From: JBEIFW01 sp044370695
Lineage (GTDB): Bacteria; Actinomycetota; Acidimicrobiia; Acidimicrobiales; Ilumatobacteraceae
Assembly (NCBI GenBank): GCA_044370695.1
Contig: JBILVB010000018.1
Span: 1-38,531, forward strand
DNA length: 38,531 nucleotides
Reading direction: 5' to 3'
Positions 19,001-25,435 of the stretch are shown here, piece by piece; position 1 is the stretch's first letter; each line of letters starts with the position of its first letter. The notes beneath the pieces are model-generated. The model had not been told where the DNA came from, did not search any database, and saw nothing but the letters and a program-made list of their open reading frames with translations. The position numbers and the translations under genes are program-made.

Positions 19001-21161
19001 GCCAGCCCCGGCGCAGGTCGAGATACAACCGGTAGGCCAGCACGTCCCGGAACGTCGCCTCCACCTGCCGCCGGGCGCCGAACTCGACGTCGGGATCGAT
19101 GGCATACGTCGCGAACGGCAGGTTCAGCTCCTTGAACACCGCCGGCACCACCTCGTCGTGCGCGAGGCCACCGGGCCCGGCGCCGGCGACGGCCTTGGCG
19201 AGCGCGGCGCGCAGCATCGCCGTCTGCACGAAATCGTTGAAGTGCCCGGCCTGCAGGGCCGCGTCCTGCCGGTTGTCGGTGAACGACAACAGCTTGCGGG
19301 CCCGTGGCTCCAAGCTCTCGTCGGCGCGGAGCTGGCGGACCGCCGACAAGCTCAGCACCGTCGTCGCCGTCGAGCGGCCCTCCGAGCCGAGGGTGGTGAG
19401 CTTGCCGAACTCGCTGCTGCGGCCCTCGTACGCGGCGCCGCAGCGCAGGCACAACCGGAACGGCGCCGGCATCCACCACATGCGCGTTCCCGGGCCGTCG
19501 TCGGCCACGAGCGCCCCGTCGGGAGCGACCCGCACGAGTGCGGGCAGCAGCTTGCGCTGCTCGGACTTCACCCGCAGCCCGCCCGTGGTCTCCTCCACCC
19601 AGTCCTCCGGCAGCCGGTCGTGCACCTCGGCCGGATCGTGCGGCCAGATGGCGTCGTGGTCGACGGCCAAGAACCCGGGCAGCCCGTCGTGGTTGGCGAC
19701 GTCGCCGATGTCGCGGGGAACGACCCGGGTGGCGCCGTGGTCGTCGAGCTGGCGGCGCACCAGCGCGTACTCCTGCCCGCACAGACGGCAGAACCCGTGC
19801 GGCAGCAGCACCGTGTCGGGTTTCCCGCTGACGAACCGCTGGCCCTTCAACGTGAGATGCCGGGTGGCCACCGGCTCGGGCGACGCGAAGACCGTGTCGC
19901 CCTTGGAGATCATCTGATGGAGCCGGAACGCGAACGCCGGGAACCCGGTGTCGGGATGGCGGAGCCGGTAGCCGTCCATCAGCCGGGCCCGGATCGCCCG
20001 GGCGGCGTCGATCGGATCGACCCCAGTGAGATCGGCCAGCGCCTGCGCCGCGCCCCGGTCGCCCCCGATCGCTTTCGGCCGCACCCGGGCGAGGCGCCCG
20101 TCGAGATCGCGTTCGACCCCGAGCGTCGATTCGATCCAGCTCGACAGCGGATCGGCGGCCAGCTCCTCGAACGTCGCCGGGGCCGACCGGAGCGACGCCG
20201 CGATCCGGGCCGTCACCGCCGGATCGGTGAGATCGAGCTCGGGGGTGGTGCGCCGCAACGTCTCACCGATCACCGCGCCGGGCGCGACCGTCGTGCCGAA
20301 CAGCAGCGACGCCACCCGGGCCACCTCGGCGCGTTGCTCGGCCGGCGTGCCGCCCGACGCAAGGGTGGCCGACGTGCCGATGCACTGCAGATCGGTTGCG
20401 GCACAAGCCTCCCGGACCCGCCGGACCAGCATCGCCACATCGGCGCCCTGACGGCCCCGGTAGGTGTGGAGCTCGTCGAGCACCAGGAACCGCAAACCCT
20501 GTGCGCTGCGCACGAGCCGCCGGTCGCGGTAGCGGGTGAGGATCAGCTCGAGCATCACGTAGTTCGTGAGCAGCACGTCGGGCGGATCGTTCAGGATCGC
20601 CTCGCGCTCGTCGGCCTTCTCCTGACCGGTGTACCGGGCGAAGCGGACCGGCCGCGAGCCGGCCGGCCCCAGGAACTTCGCAAGCTCGCCGGCCTGGCTG
20701 TTCGCGAGGGCGTTCATCGGGTAGACGACGATCGCCTTGATCCCCTTGCCGGCCCCGGCGCGCAGCACGTGATCGACGACGGGGACGATGTAGCTCAACG
20801 ACTTGCCCGACCCGGTGCCCGTCGTGAGCACGTAGCTCTGCCCGGTGGCCGCGGTGCGGATGGCGTCGACCTGGTGGCGGTGGAGCCGCATCCGCTCACC
20901 GAGCGGCTTGTCGGCCGACTTGCCGACCCGGAACACGTCCCGGGCGCCGGGATGCAGCAGACCTTCCGCGGCGAGATCGTCGATCCAGCCGCCCGGCTCG
21001 AACGACGGGTTCAGCCCGATCCGAGCTTCGGGCCACAGATGCCCGCCGGCCAACGCGCTCGACACCCGCGCCCGGATCCGGTCGTCGCGCAGCGCAAGGA
21101 AGCTGGAGACGTACCGCTCGTAATCGGCCGTCAGCTCGTCACGAAGGTGGAAGACATCCAC
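16017..21161 (-). CDS. DEAD/DEAH helicase with DUF1998 and C-terminal Vsr/DUF559-like nuclease domain
   Basis: 1714 residues and first gene of the operon. Helicase motif I is TTGTGSGKSLSYIVP (about 112) and motif II is LVLDELHTYRGRQGADVAML (about 228, DELH). IGTSATLA follows, and the second RecA half has PTMELGVDIADL and YAQRSGRAGRQGQP (about 1007). A zinc-ribbon-like CELCGYLHP with CNNCAAKLP lies near 1300-1320. The DUF1998 Cys cluster (RCEAACYDCILSYRNQ) is near 1560. The last 100 residues hold PDFVYDEESVVVYVDGPVH and GWQVVRFRAED, the pattern of a Vsr/DUF559-type nuclease. DrmA and DrmB of DISARM carry helicase and DUF1998 separately; a single chain resembles Druantia DruE or MrfA. I start at GTG 21161 because AGGAG sits 7 bp before it. 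Likely an ATP-driven DNA-processing core with its own nuclease. Confidence 0.88.
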   Translation of the reverse strand: MDVFHLRDELTADYERYVSSFLALRDDRIRARVSSALAGGHLWPEARIGLNPSFEPGGWIDDLAAEGLLHPGARDVFRVGKSADKPLGERMRLHRHQVDAIRTAATGQSYVLTTGTGSGKSLSYIVPVVDHVLRAGAGKGIKAIVVYPMNALANSQAGELAKFLGPAGSRPVRFARYTGQEKADEREAILNDPPDVLLTNYVMLELILTRYRDRRLVRSAQGLRFLVLDELHTYRGRQGADVAMLVRRVREACAATDLQCIGTSATLASGGTPAEQRAEVARVASLLFGTTVAPGAVIGETLRRTTPELDLTDPAVTARIAASLRSAPATFEELAADPLSSWIESTLGVERDLDGRLARVRPKAIGGDRGAAQALADLTGVDPIDAARAIRARLMDGYRLRHPDTGFPAFAFRLHQMISKGDTVFASPEPVATRHLTLKGQRFVSGKPDTVLLPHGFCRLCGQEYALVRRQLDDHGATRVVPRDIGDVANHDGLPGFLAVDHDAIWPHDPAEVHDRLPEDWVEETTGGLRVKSEQRKLLPALVRVAPDGALVADDGPGTRMWWMPAPFRLCLRCGAAYEGRSSEFGKLTTLGSEGRSTATTVLSLSAVRQLRADESLEPRARKLLSFTDNRQDAALQAGHFNDFVQTAMLRAALAKAVAGAGPGGLAHDEVVPAVFKELNLPFATYAIDPDVEFGARRQVEATFRDVLAYRLYLDLRRGWRVTAPNLEQCGLLRIDYLDLGDVCGADRVWAGKHPVLAGASPAEREKVARVLLDYLRRELAIKVDALDELPQEALRQRSDQRLSGPWSLDGIGRMEHARTIVPRSVKAKDYRGWSYLSARSGFGRFLRRSSTFPSRPAKLTLQDTATVITDLLDALRRGGLVEAVDQTKDGVPAYQVPAAALVWCRGDGSVPTDPIRMPTGPATPPAPNAFFTDLYGSDTASLAGLLAREHTAQVRADDREDREREFREARLPVLYCSPTMELGVDIADLNVVSLRNMPPTPANYAQRSGRAGRQGQPALVFTYCAAGSPHDQWFFNRPDLMIAGQVAPPRLELANEDLLRAHVHALWLAESGLDLGRSLQEVLDLARPGLPLLDRVADALADPEATRRAYAVARRLLDDLAPLLERVPWWHEAWLSGVLHSIGLSFERACQRWRGLYRAAMNQYEVQSRIVGDPSAAPAAKEVAKRRRKEAEQQQALLIGADDEQAQSDFYSYRYFASEGFLPGYSFPRLPLSAYIPGIGGKRSGSEYVSRPRFLAISEFGPHSLVYHDGNRYEITKMILTPGEIDDAGDPIVTTNAKRCELCGYLHPQANADECNNCAAKLPPTTHDLFRMANVSTRRRERINADEEERQRQGFEVITGYRYAERNGRLSRRTGTVHAADGTVLATLAYGDTATLWRVNLGLRRRKNPATIGFPLGIRSGEWGRDENLADNDDDIPTMGEVFKRVVPFVEDTRNCLVVDWATTLTAAQMASLQEALKQAIQLTFQLEEDELAAEPLPSRAQRHALLFYEASEGGAGVLRRLVDEPDALSTVAAKALELCHFDGDGTDVAGSGEDRCEAACYDCILSYRNQLDHQLLDRRELPALLVALRGATVSAAPGAATAEEHLAALRSVCDSDLEREFLDRLWRNGHRLPDRAQPTIADPRTVPDFVYDEESVVVYVDGPVHDYPDRHARDLAQTAALEEAGWQVVRFRAEDDWAAKLQEWSWLFGGDR

Positions 21162-21168
21162 GATGCAG

Positions 21169-21173
21169 CTCCT
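21169..21173 (-). promoter_or_regulatory. Ribosome binding site deciding the start of the DUF1998 helicase
   Basis: AGGAG on the minus strand, 7 bp before GTG 21161. It is the only good Shine-Dalgarno match near the 5' end and fixes the operon's first start codon. Confidence 0.7.
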
Positions 21174-21207
21174 GCGGACGGTCGGCCGTCACGATGGGAC
21201 AACCAGG

Positions 21208-21213
21208 ACATTA
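21208..21213 (-). promoter_or_regulatory. Candidate -10 box for the six-gene defence operon
   Basis: TAATGT on the minus strand fits TANNNT and lies 46 bp before the GTG start, leaving room for a leader with the Shine-Dalgarno site. No clear -35 box is seen. The inverted repeat at 21230-21256 lies where a -35 box would start, so binding there could block transcription. Confidence 0.4.
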
Positions 21214-21229
21214 CGAGCCGGGTGTGGCA

Positions 21230-21256
21230 CGGTCCGCCGGGACCGCCGGCGGACCG
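21230..21256. promoter_or_regulatory. Perfect inverted repeat between divergent defence genes
   Basis: CGGTCCGCCGG and its exact reverse complement CCGGCGGACCG are separated by GACCG. Arms are 11 bp and perfect. It lies midway in the 225-bp gap between the divergent helicase and Mrr genes, with no T-tract on either side, so an operator fits better than a terminator. The rest of the gap (21257-21386) shows no other clear signal. Confidence 0.5.
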
Positions 21257-21386
21257 CCGCACGTGTTCGAGATCCGGTCCGCCCTGCACTACCGGTTCGC
21301 ACGTTAGACCTCCCGCAGCGGCGCGGCCGGGACTGCCCACGCCTACCGGTCCGCGTCGACGACATGCGCCCTGCCAGGATGCGGCC

Positions 21387-22310
21387 GTGGTGGACACGAA
21401 TCCGATCGGGCGGTTGCCGAGATACAGCGCCCTGATGTTGCCGGTGCTCCAGGCGGTGGCGAGGCTCGGGGGCTCGGCCCGAGCGAGCGAGATCACGGCC
21501 AACGTCATCGAGCACATGGGGCTCAGTGATGACGCCGTCGCCGTTCAGTACCCGAACCGCGAGAAGTCCGTCCTCGTCGACCGGATCGACTGGGCCCGCT
21601 CCTACTGCAAGCTCTCCGACACCCTTGAGAGCCCGAAGCGGGGCCTGTTCCTCCTCACCCCCCTCGGCCGCGAGATCCTCGCTGCCGGCACGGACGCCGC
21701 GAGCCGGCGACTGGCCGAGCTCGACCGTCAGGTCCGTGCCGCACGACCGAGGCGCCGGGCGGACGCACTCCCCACCCCGGAGCCTGCGGACGGCCCGCCG
21801 CCCGACGACGCACCGCCGCCCGACGACGGCCCGCCGCCCGACGGCGAGGACACCACCTGGACCGAGGTGCTCCTGCGCCGCTTGCACCGCCTGAGCCCCA
21901 CCGGGTTCGAGGAGTTCTGCATGTACCTGTTGCGCCGCTTCGGCCTCGAGCTCACCCGGGTCGGCGGCGTCGGCGACGAGGGCATCGACGGGATCGGCAC
22001 GGCCCCGCTCAGCGAGGTGCTCTCGGCAACCGTCGCGGTGCAGGTGAAGCGCTACGACCCGGCGACCACGGTCTCGCGCGACGCGGTCGCGTTGTTCCAA
22101 CGTGATGCCTCTGCCGCAGGCGCCGAGCGGGCCGTGATGATCACCCTCGGCCGATTCTCCGGCCCGGCCCGGAAGGCCGCGACCTCCGCCACCCCCCGGG
22201 TCGACCTGATCGACGGTTACCGGCTTTGCGAGCTGGTGCGCAGCCAGGAGACCGGCGTGACGATGCAACCCGTCGTCGACGAGTCCTGGTTCGACCGGTT
22301 CGACCGCTGA
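21387..22310 (+). CDS. mrr: Mrr-type restriction endonuclease
   Basis: 307 residues. The N-terminal winged-helix Mrr_N domain (about 1-105) includes YSALMLPVLQAVARLGG and a C-terminal strand GLFLLTPLGREIL. A proline/aspartate-rich linker (about 130-155, repeated PPPDD units) follows. The Mrr_cat nuclease domain is at about 165-290, with FEEFCMYLLRRFG, the GVGDEGIDG catalytic loop and AVQVKRYDP, which supplies the Q-x-K end of the PD-(D/E)xK site. Mrr cuts methylated DNA (type IV restriction). Start GTG 21387 has AGGA 7 bp upstream; GTG 21390 is equally in frame. It is divergent from the six-gene operon across a shared intergenic region, so the two could be co-regulated. It is the third modification-dependent nuclease type in the island. 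Confidence 0.92.
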   Translation: MVDTNPIGRLPRYSALMLPVLQAVARLGGSARASEITANVIEHMGLSDDAVAVQYPNREKSVLVDRIDWARSYCKLSDTLESPKRGLFLLTPLGREILAAGTDAASRRLAELDRQVRAARPRRRADALPTPEPADGPPPDDAPPPDDGPPPDGEDTTWTEVLLRRLHRLSPTGFEEFCMYLLRRFGLELTRVGGVGDEGIDGIGTAPLSEVLSATVAVQVKRYDPATTVSRDAVALFQRDASAAGAERAVMITLGRFSGPARKAATSATPRVDLIDGYRLCELVRSQETGVTMQPVVDESWFDRFDR

Positions 22311-22562
22311 CCCGTCCGGGCGGTCGACGTGGTCTCCTCATGTGCGTTCTGGCAGGGACACACCGAGAATCACGCCGATGACTCACCCGCAGGTGTATCC
22401 CCCCGCAGCCCAGCCCATGGTCCACAGCCACTCCTGGCGCGCAGGCAGGGTCGAGTACGACGTGAAGCACCCCGGGGCACCCGACAGCCTCCACGAATCC
22501 CGGGGCCCTCCCGTCGAGGCTCGGAGCATGATGGAGCGTGCTGCGCCGCTCGCGCCGGCTGT
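22311..22562. other. Gene-free stretch after mrr carrying one copy of a dispersed repeat
   Basis: No convincing gene is seen. A plus-strand frame of about 78 codons starting at 22342 has no recognisable domain or ribosome binding site and I do not accept it. The only structure noted is the repeat at 22415-22450. Confidence 0.4.
22415..22450 (+). repeat. Dispersed 36-bp repeat, copy 1
   Basis: Begins CCATGGTCCACAGCCACTCC and differs from copy 2 (23412-23449) by one substitution and small length differences in the final G-runs. Directly after it comes TCGAGTACGACGTG, which resembles half of the operator that follows copy 2. This may be the relict upstream region of a lost toxin-antitoxin module. 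Confidence 0.7.
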
Positions 22563-22838
22563 TCAGCGAGGACGGTAGACGTCGGCGCGGTGGTCGATTC
22601 TGAGCACGACGACCGCGCGTTGCTCGTCGTCGATCTCGAACACGACCCGGTAGGCGCCGCGCCGGGCTGACCACAGCCCTGCGAGCTTGCGCTGCAGCGG
22701 GTGCCCCACTCGGTGCGGATTCTCCAGCAGCGGGCCGGTGACGAACTCGACGACGGCAGCGGCGACGCGTTCCGGCAGGCGCCCGAGCTGACGTTCAGCG
22801 GCGGCCGCCACGCGCAGCTCCCAGCTCGGCGTACTCAC
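22563..22838 (-). CDS. RelE/ParE-family toxin
   Basis: 91 residues, typical length for RelE/ParE toxins. It shows WELRVAAAAERQLGRLPERV, then PHRVGHPLQRKLAGLWSARR, GAYRVVFEIDDE and VVVLRIDHRADVYR, the usual order of helices and strands with the conserved LxGxWSxRxGxYRVVY pattern and the terminal HRxDVYR. RelE members cleave ribosome-bound mRNA. It overlaps the upstream antitoxin gene by 4 bp (ATGA), a standard antitoxin-first arrangement. All core basic residues are present, so the toxin is probably active when free. Confidence 0.92.
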   Translation of the reverse strand: MSTPSWELRVAAAAERQLGRLPERVAAAVVEFVTGPLLENPHRVGHPLQRKLAGLWSARRGAYRVVFEIDDEQRAVVVLRIDHRADVYRPR

Positions 22839-23107
22839 CGACGCAGATACTTCGCCCGGAGCTCATCGGCAGACACGGTGCGCCCCGCTGCGACATCGGC
22901 CCGGGCATCGGCGATATCCGCTACGGCGGACGGATCCGAGAGCAGGTCGAGCGTGTCCTCGAGCGAGGCGAGGTCCTCGGTGCTCATGAGCACTGCGGCA
23001 GGGCGCCCGTTGCGCGTCACCACGATCCGGTCGTGGTCACGCTCGACCTGATCGACCATCTCGGAGAACTTGGCCTTCACTTCGGCCAGCGAGCGGACGT
23101 CAGACAT
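22835..23107 (-). CDS. Phd/YefM-family antitoxin
   Basis: 90 residues. The N-terminal half MSDVRSLAEVKAKFSEMVDQ, followed by IVVTRNGRPAAVLMS, is the Phd/YefM dimerisation and DNA-binding fold. The C-terminal part (DTLDLLSDPSAVADIADARA and on to ELRAKYLRR) is the flexible toxin-binding tail. I start at ATG 23107 because the Phd fold begins there; the frame extends to 23143 without a ribosome site. It precedes and overlaps the RelE gene. Such antitoxins usually repress their own promoter. The upstream minus-strand sequence ACTAGAACATTGGTC abuts the ATG, leaving almost no leader. Confidence 0.92.
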   Translation of the reverse strand: MSDVRSLAEVKAKFSEMVDQVERDHDRIVVTRNGRPAAVLMSTEDLASLEDTLDLLSDPSAVADIADARADVAAGRTVSADELRAKYLRR

Positions 23108-23167
23108 GACCAATGTTCTAGTCACGCCTCGGCGGCATCGCATCGTCGGGCCGGTCTTCCCAGCGCC

Positions 23168-23243
23168 TCAGCAGAGCCGGCGGATTCTCGGGTCCGGTCG
23201 GTGATCCGTGCTCACCTGACCAACCAGCAGTGTCGAAGGGGGA
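23168..23243. repeat. Putative attachment site, distal copy of tRNA-Leu 3' end plus flank
   Basis: About 76 bp matching 27043-27120 with about five differences. It includes the last nucleotides of tRNA-Leu (discriminator, acceptor strand and the start of the T-stem; 23231-23242) followed by the sequence flanking the tRNA 3' end. This geometry, an intact tRNA at one end and a 3' fragment at the other, is typical of site-specific integration into tRNA genes. The 345-bp stretch 23108-23452 otherwise carries only this site and copy 2 of the 36-bp repeat. Confidence 0.65.
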
Positions 23244-23411
23244 GCCTGTCCGACCTGGGCGGGCGGCCGACCAGGATCGTTGCGGCTCATGGTGATCCTC
23301 CCTTCGTGGCGGCCACGGTGAACACCACCGGGGCCTCCCGATCCAACCATCCGCGGGGCGTGGCGCCAACGTCCGGGGCCGGAACGACGTGCACGTCGAT
23401 CCACCGAGACA

Positions 23412-23449
23412 CCATGGTCCACAGCCACTCCAGGCGCGCAGGGCAGGGG
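23412..23449 (+). repeat. Dispersed 36-bp repeat, copy 2
   Basis: Same sequence as 22415-22450 apart from one substitution and extra G residues. It sits just upstream of the palindromic operator of the antitoxin/PIN module. The two copies bracket the Phd/RelE pair. Confidence 0.7.
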
Positions 23450-23452
23450 TCT

Positions 23453-23472
23453 GTACCACAACGTCGTGGTAC
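23453..23472 (+). promoter_or_regulatory. Palindromic operator of the antitoxin/PIN module
   Basis: GTACCACAACGTCGTGGTAC is palindromic at 9 of 10 positions and ends 11 bp before the antitoxin start. A diverged version precedes the decayed copy at 2501. Antitoxins of such modules normally bind a palindrome at their own promoter, so autoregulation is likely. Confidence 0.65.
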
Positions 23473-23483
23473 CGTGGTTCTGC

Positions 23484-23897
23484 GTGGACGTCGCTGAAGT
23501 GTTGGATCGCATCGTGGCGCTGCTCGACGCGACCACCGACGAGACCGTCAACACGTCGATGCGGGTGCCTGTGGCGCTTCGGGACGCTGCAGCACTGGCT
23601 GTCGAACACCTCGACGTTGCCCCGTCGACGACGTCGCTGACGACCGACGCGCTGCGCAAGGCGCTCGAGCTCGTCGTGTTCGACACCGCCTTGGCGCTGC
23701 ACGAAGCCACGTACCCGCAGTCCCGGCCCACGCTGGCCGAGGTTGCGCTCGCGCTGGCCGAGCAGGACGGGTCGCCGTTGGCGCAGCGCCCGGATCTGAT
23801 CGCAAGGGCGGCTGGCGAGGTGCTCGCCCGACACCCGGACGCGGACGCGGATGACGTGTTGCTGTGGGTCGAGGCACAGCTGGCCGCCACCTCGTGA
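23484..23897 (+). CDS. Antitoxin of a PIN-toxin module
   Basis: 137 residues. The segment TVNTSMRVPVALRDAAALAV resembles a ribbon-helix-helix or similar N-terminal DNA-binding unit. The acidic helical C-terminus (RHPDADADDVLLWVEAQLA) would cover the toxin. I start at GTG 23484 because the decayed paralogue at 2501 aligns from exactly this residue and both lie 10-11 bp after the operator; an in-frame GTG at 23466 lies inside the palindrome. No Shine-Dalgarno site is visible, so translation may be leaderless. The stop overlaps the toxin start (GTGA). The family is not one I can name with certainty; the role is inferred from order, operator and partner. Confidence 0.75.
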   Translation: MDVAEVLDRIVALLDATTDETVNTSMRVPVALRDAAALAVEHLDVAPSTTSLTTDALRKALELVVFDTALALHEATYPQSRPTLAEVALALAEQDGSPLAQRPDLIARAAGEVLARHPDADADDVLLWVEAQLAATS

Positions 23898-24307
23898 GGG
23901 TGATCATCTTCGACAACGAAGCGGTACAGGCGCTCGCGTCCCCCGATCATCCGAAGCACCGGAAGGTCCTGGCACACCTGCATGCCGTGGCGTTCCGGCG
24001 ACACAAGGGCCGAGACGTCACCCTCGTCGTGCCCACCGCGGTGCGGGTGGAGGCCGGGTTGGACCGTCGGCAGCCGGATGCTGCGACCATCAACCGGTTC
24101 CGGATCGTCGATGACCCGCTCGCCACCACGGAAGCGAACGTCGCCGCAGCGCTCATCCGGTCCGGCGCTGCGACGAGCGTCGCCGATGCTCACGTCGGCG
24201 CGGCGGCACTCAGCAGCACCCCAGGGGAGGTCGTCGTACTGACCAGTGACCCGCGCGACATCGCCCGTGCGTGCGCCCCGCTACCGGTCCGCGTCGTCAC
24301 GCTGTGA
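23894..24307 (+). CDS. PIN-domain ribonuclease toxin (VapC-like)
   Basis: 137 residues. The PIN acidic residues are visible: the Asp in IIFDNEAV at the N-terminus, the Glu in AVRVEAGL (about 50-60), the Asp in SVADAHVGAAAL (about 100) and the late TSDPRD motif (about 120). VapC-type toxins cleave tRNA or rRNA. GTG 23894 overlaps the antitoxin stop by 4 bp; an earlier start at 23864 would lie within the antitoxin and is rejected. The N-terminal residues match the truncated relic at 2416. All four acidic positions are retained, so it is predicted active. Confidence 0.87.
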   Translation: MRVIIFDNEAVQALASPDHPKHRKVLAHLHAVAFRRHKGRDVTLVVPTAVRVEAGLDRRQPDAATINRFRIVDDPLATTEANVAAALIRSGAATSVADAHVGAAALSSTPGEVVVLTSDPRDIARACAPLPVRVVTL

Positions 24308-24452
24308 CCCGGAGCCGGGAAGCACCTGGCCCGCTCGTCGGCTCGAGAGTCCACCGACATCGGTACGAGAGTCTCGGCCGCCGGCTCCCGTTAGGCGATA
24401 GGAACGGACGTTGAGTCCGTGTGGGGTGGGCGTCTACGGGCAGCAGAGCCTG

Positions 24453-24974
24453 CTAGCTGTCCGGTGCCGAGATCTCCGCGCCTGGCGTTTTGCCGTGACC
24501 CACTCTCACCGCGGTCAGCAGGAACTCAGGCTCGTCGCGACTTGGTGCTGACGCAGCATCGAAGCAGTCGTTACAGCGCCGCATCGCGATGTTGTGCTCG
24601 TCGACCTCGGACGTCACCACGGAGCCGCCCAGAGATACGACCCGCTGAAGGGCTGCCCTCTTGAGGTTGAACCCGATGTACTCGCGACGACGATCAGGCA
24701 CAACGGCCAACACCTCACTCACCCAGGCGCCGCGCTCCAGCGGGTCGAGGTGGACAGCGATCACTCCGACGATCCGGACAGAGGTTTCCGCCACAAGAAT
24801 GAGAACGTCCGGGAGGCCGATCCAGTGCGGTACGGACGACGTGACGAGAATCTCTGGAGCAATCGTCCACGGCTCCCCGGGGACTGCGCAGCGGAAGTCC
24901 CTCAGTGCGGCAACGTCCTCGAAGACTGCGTCCCGGATCCCAACGTCACGGGGAACCGGCCGCGGTGGAGCCAC
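24453..24974 (-). CDS. GNAT-family N-acetyltransferase
   Basis: 173 residues. GIRDAVFEDVAALRDFRCA starts the fold, and VRIVGVIAVHLDP and WVSEVLAVVPDRRREYIGFN give the central strands and acetyl-CoA loop. The usual Q/RxxGxG/A loop is altered to RRREYIG, so acetyl-CoA binding should be checked. SEVDEHNIAMRRC resembles the late V-xxxN-xxA motif. It starts with GTG 24974, directly after the stop of the 55-codon gene upstream, so the two are cotranslated. The small-gene-then-GNAT order is reminiscent of GNAT toxin modules, but the substrate is unknown and an ordinary acetyltransferase is equally possible. Confidence 0.75.
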   Translation of the reverse strand: MAPPRPVPRDVGIRDAVFEDVAALRDFRCAVPGEPWTIAPEILVTSSVPHWIGLPDVLILVAETSVRIVGVIAVHLDPLERGAWVSEVLAVVPDRRREYIGFNLKRAALQRVVSLGGSVVTSEVDEHNIAMRRCNDCFDAASAPSRDEPEFLLTAVRVGHGKTPGAEISAPDS

Positions 24975-25142
24975 TCAGGCGGGTGTGTCAGAGACGTCGA
25001 ACACCGGCGCCGCAGCGGCCAGCAGGCGGAGCTGTTCCCGCTCGGCGTCTGTCCACACGCGGAAAGCGGCGGCATCGCTCGTGCGGGCCGGCATCGCCTT
25101 TTCGGCGTCGACGGTCGATCCGGTTTCCACGCCGCTCAGCAT
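24975..25142 (-). CDS. 55-residue protein paired with the GNAT gene
   Basis: The frame starts at ATG 25142 and ends at TGA, immediately followed by the GTG start of the acetyltransferase. The product has an unstructured start and one likely helix, AFRVWTDAEREQLRLLAAAA. No ribosome site is visible upstream and two later starts are in frame. It resembles neither DUF1778 nor another antitoxin family I know. Support is the tight junction with the GNAT gene and the composition; it could be a degraded antitoxin or a leader peptide. Confidence 0.45.
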   Translation of the reverse strand: MLSGVETGSTVDAEKAMPARTSDAAAFRVWTDAEREQLRLLAAAAPVFDVSDTPA

Positions 25143-25371
25143 ACAAATCACCGTGCCCGCTCGGAAGGCACGAGCAAGGCCTGATCCGGCGTGGGGCCGG
25201 CTGTTTCGCTTCTCCCGACATTCCGAATCCGATGGGGGCTGTCACGCCGGCGCACCCGGTGACACGGTCCGTGAAGCACGCGGCACCGTCGACAGGACGA
25301 GGATCTCCGTGCACCCGGGGGCCCGGCGCAGGCTTCAGGTAGCGGTTCCGGCCGGGCCTGCGGCTGCATGA
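25143..25371. other. Intergenic region between divergent GNAT pair and ATPase gene
   Basis: About 230 bp with no gene I can support on either strand. It ends in the iteron cluster that begins at 25372. Confidence 0.4.
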
Positions 25372-25434
25372 ATGGTAGCGTCCATAGTGCAGAAACGGTA
25401 GCGTAGCGGCTGCGGAAACGGTAGCGTAGAGCCT
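25372..25434 (+). promoter_or_regulatory. Three 23-bp iterons, each with a -10-like TAGCGT
   Basis: GGTAGCGT occurs at 25374-25381, 25397-25404 and 25420-25427, a strict 23-bp period. Copies 2 and 3 share AAACGGTAGCGTAG. TAGCGT fits the -10 pattern TANNNT. The last one ends 8 bp before ATG 25436, exactly as expected for a leaderless transcript, and there is no Shine-Dalgarno site. The array may be a tandemly duplicated promoter or a binding array for a regulator. Confidence 0.55.
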
Positions 25435-25435
25435 G

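Noticed and set aside
17706..22310. Very long plus-strand open frame (over 1500 codons) opposite the DUF1998 helicase
   Set aside because: Only its last 307 codons (from 21387) are a gene, mrr. The rest is antisense to a protein with clear helicase motifs and is an effect of G/C-rich codon bias.
23178..23300. Short minus-strand frame (about 40 codons, start at 23290) with a GGGAGG site upstream
   Set aside because: Most of it is the attachment-site repeat; no domain, and the same reading frame recurs at the other repeat copy because the DNA is duplicated.
24308..24452. Inverted GGAGCCGG...CCGGCTCC pair between the PIN toxin and GNAT genes
   Set aside because: Arms of 8 bp are separated by over 60 bp in very G/C-rich DNA; not distinguishable from chance.
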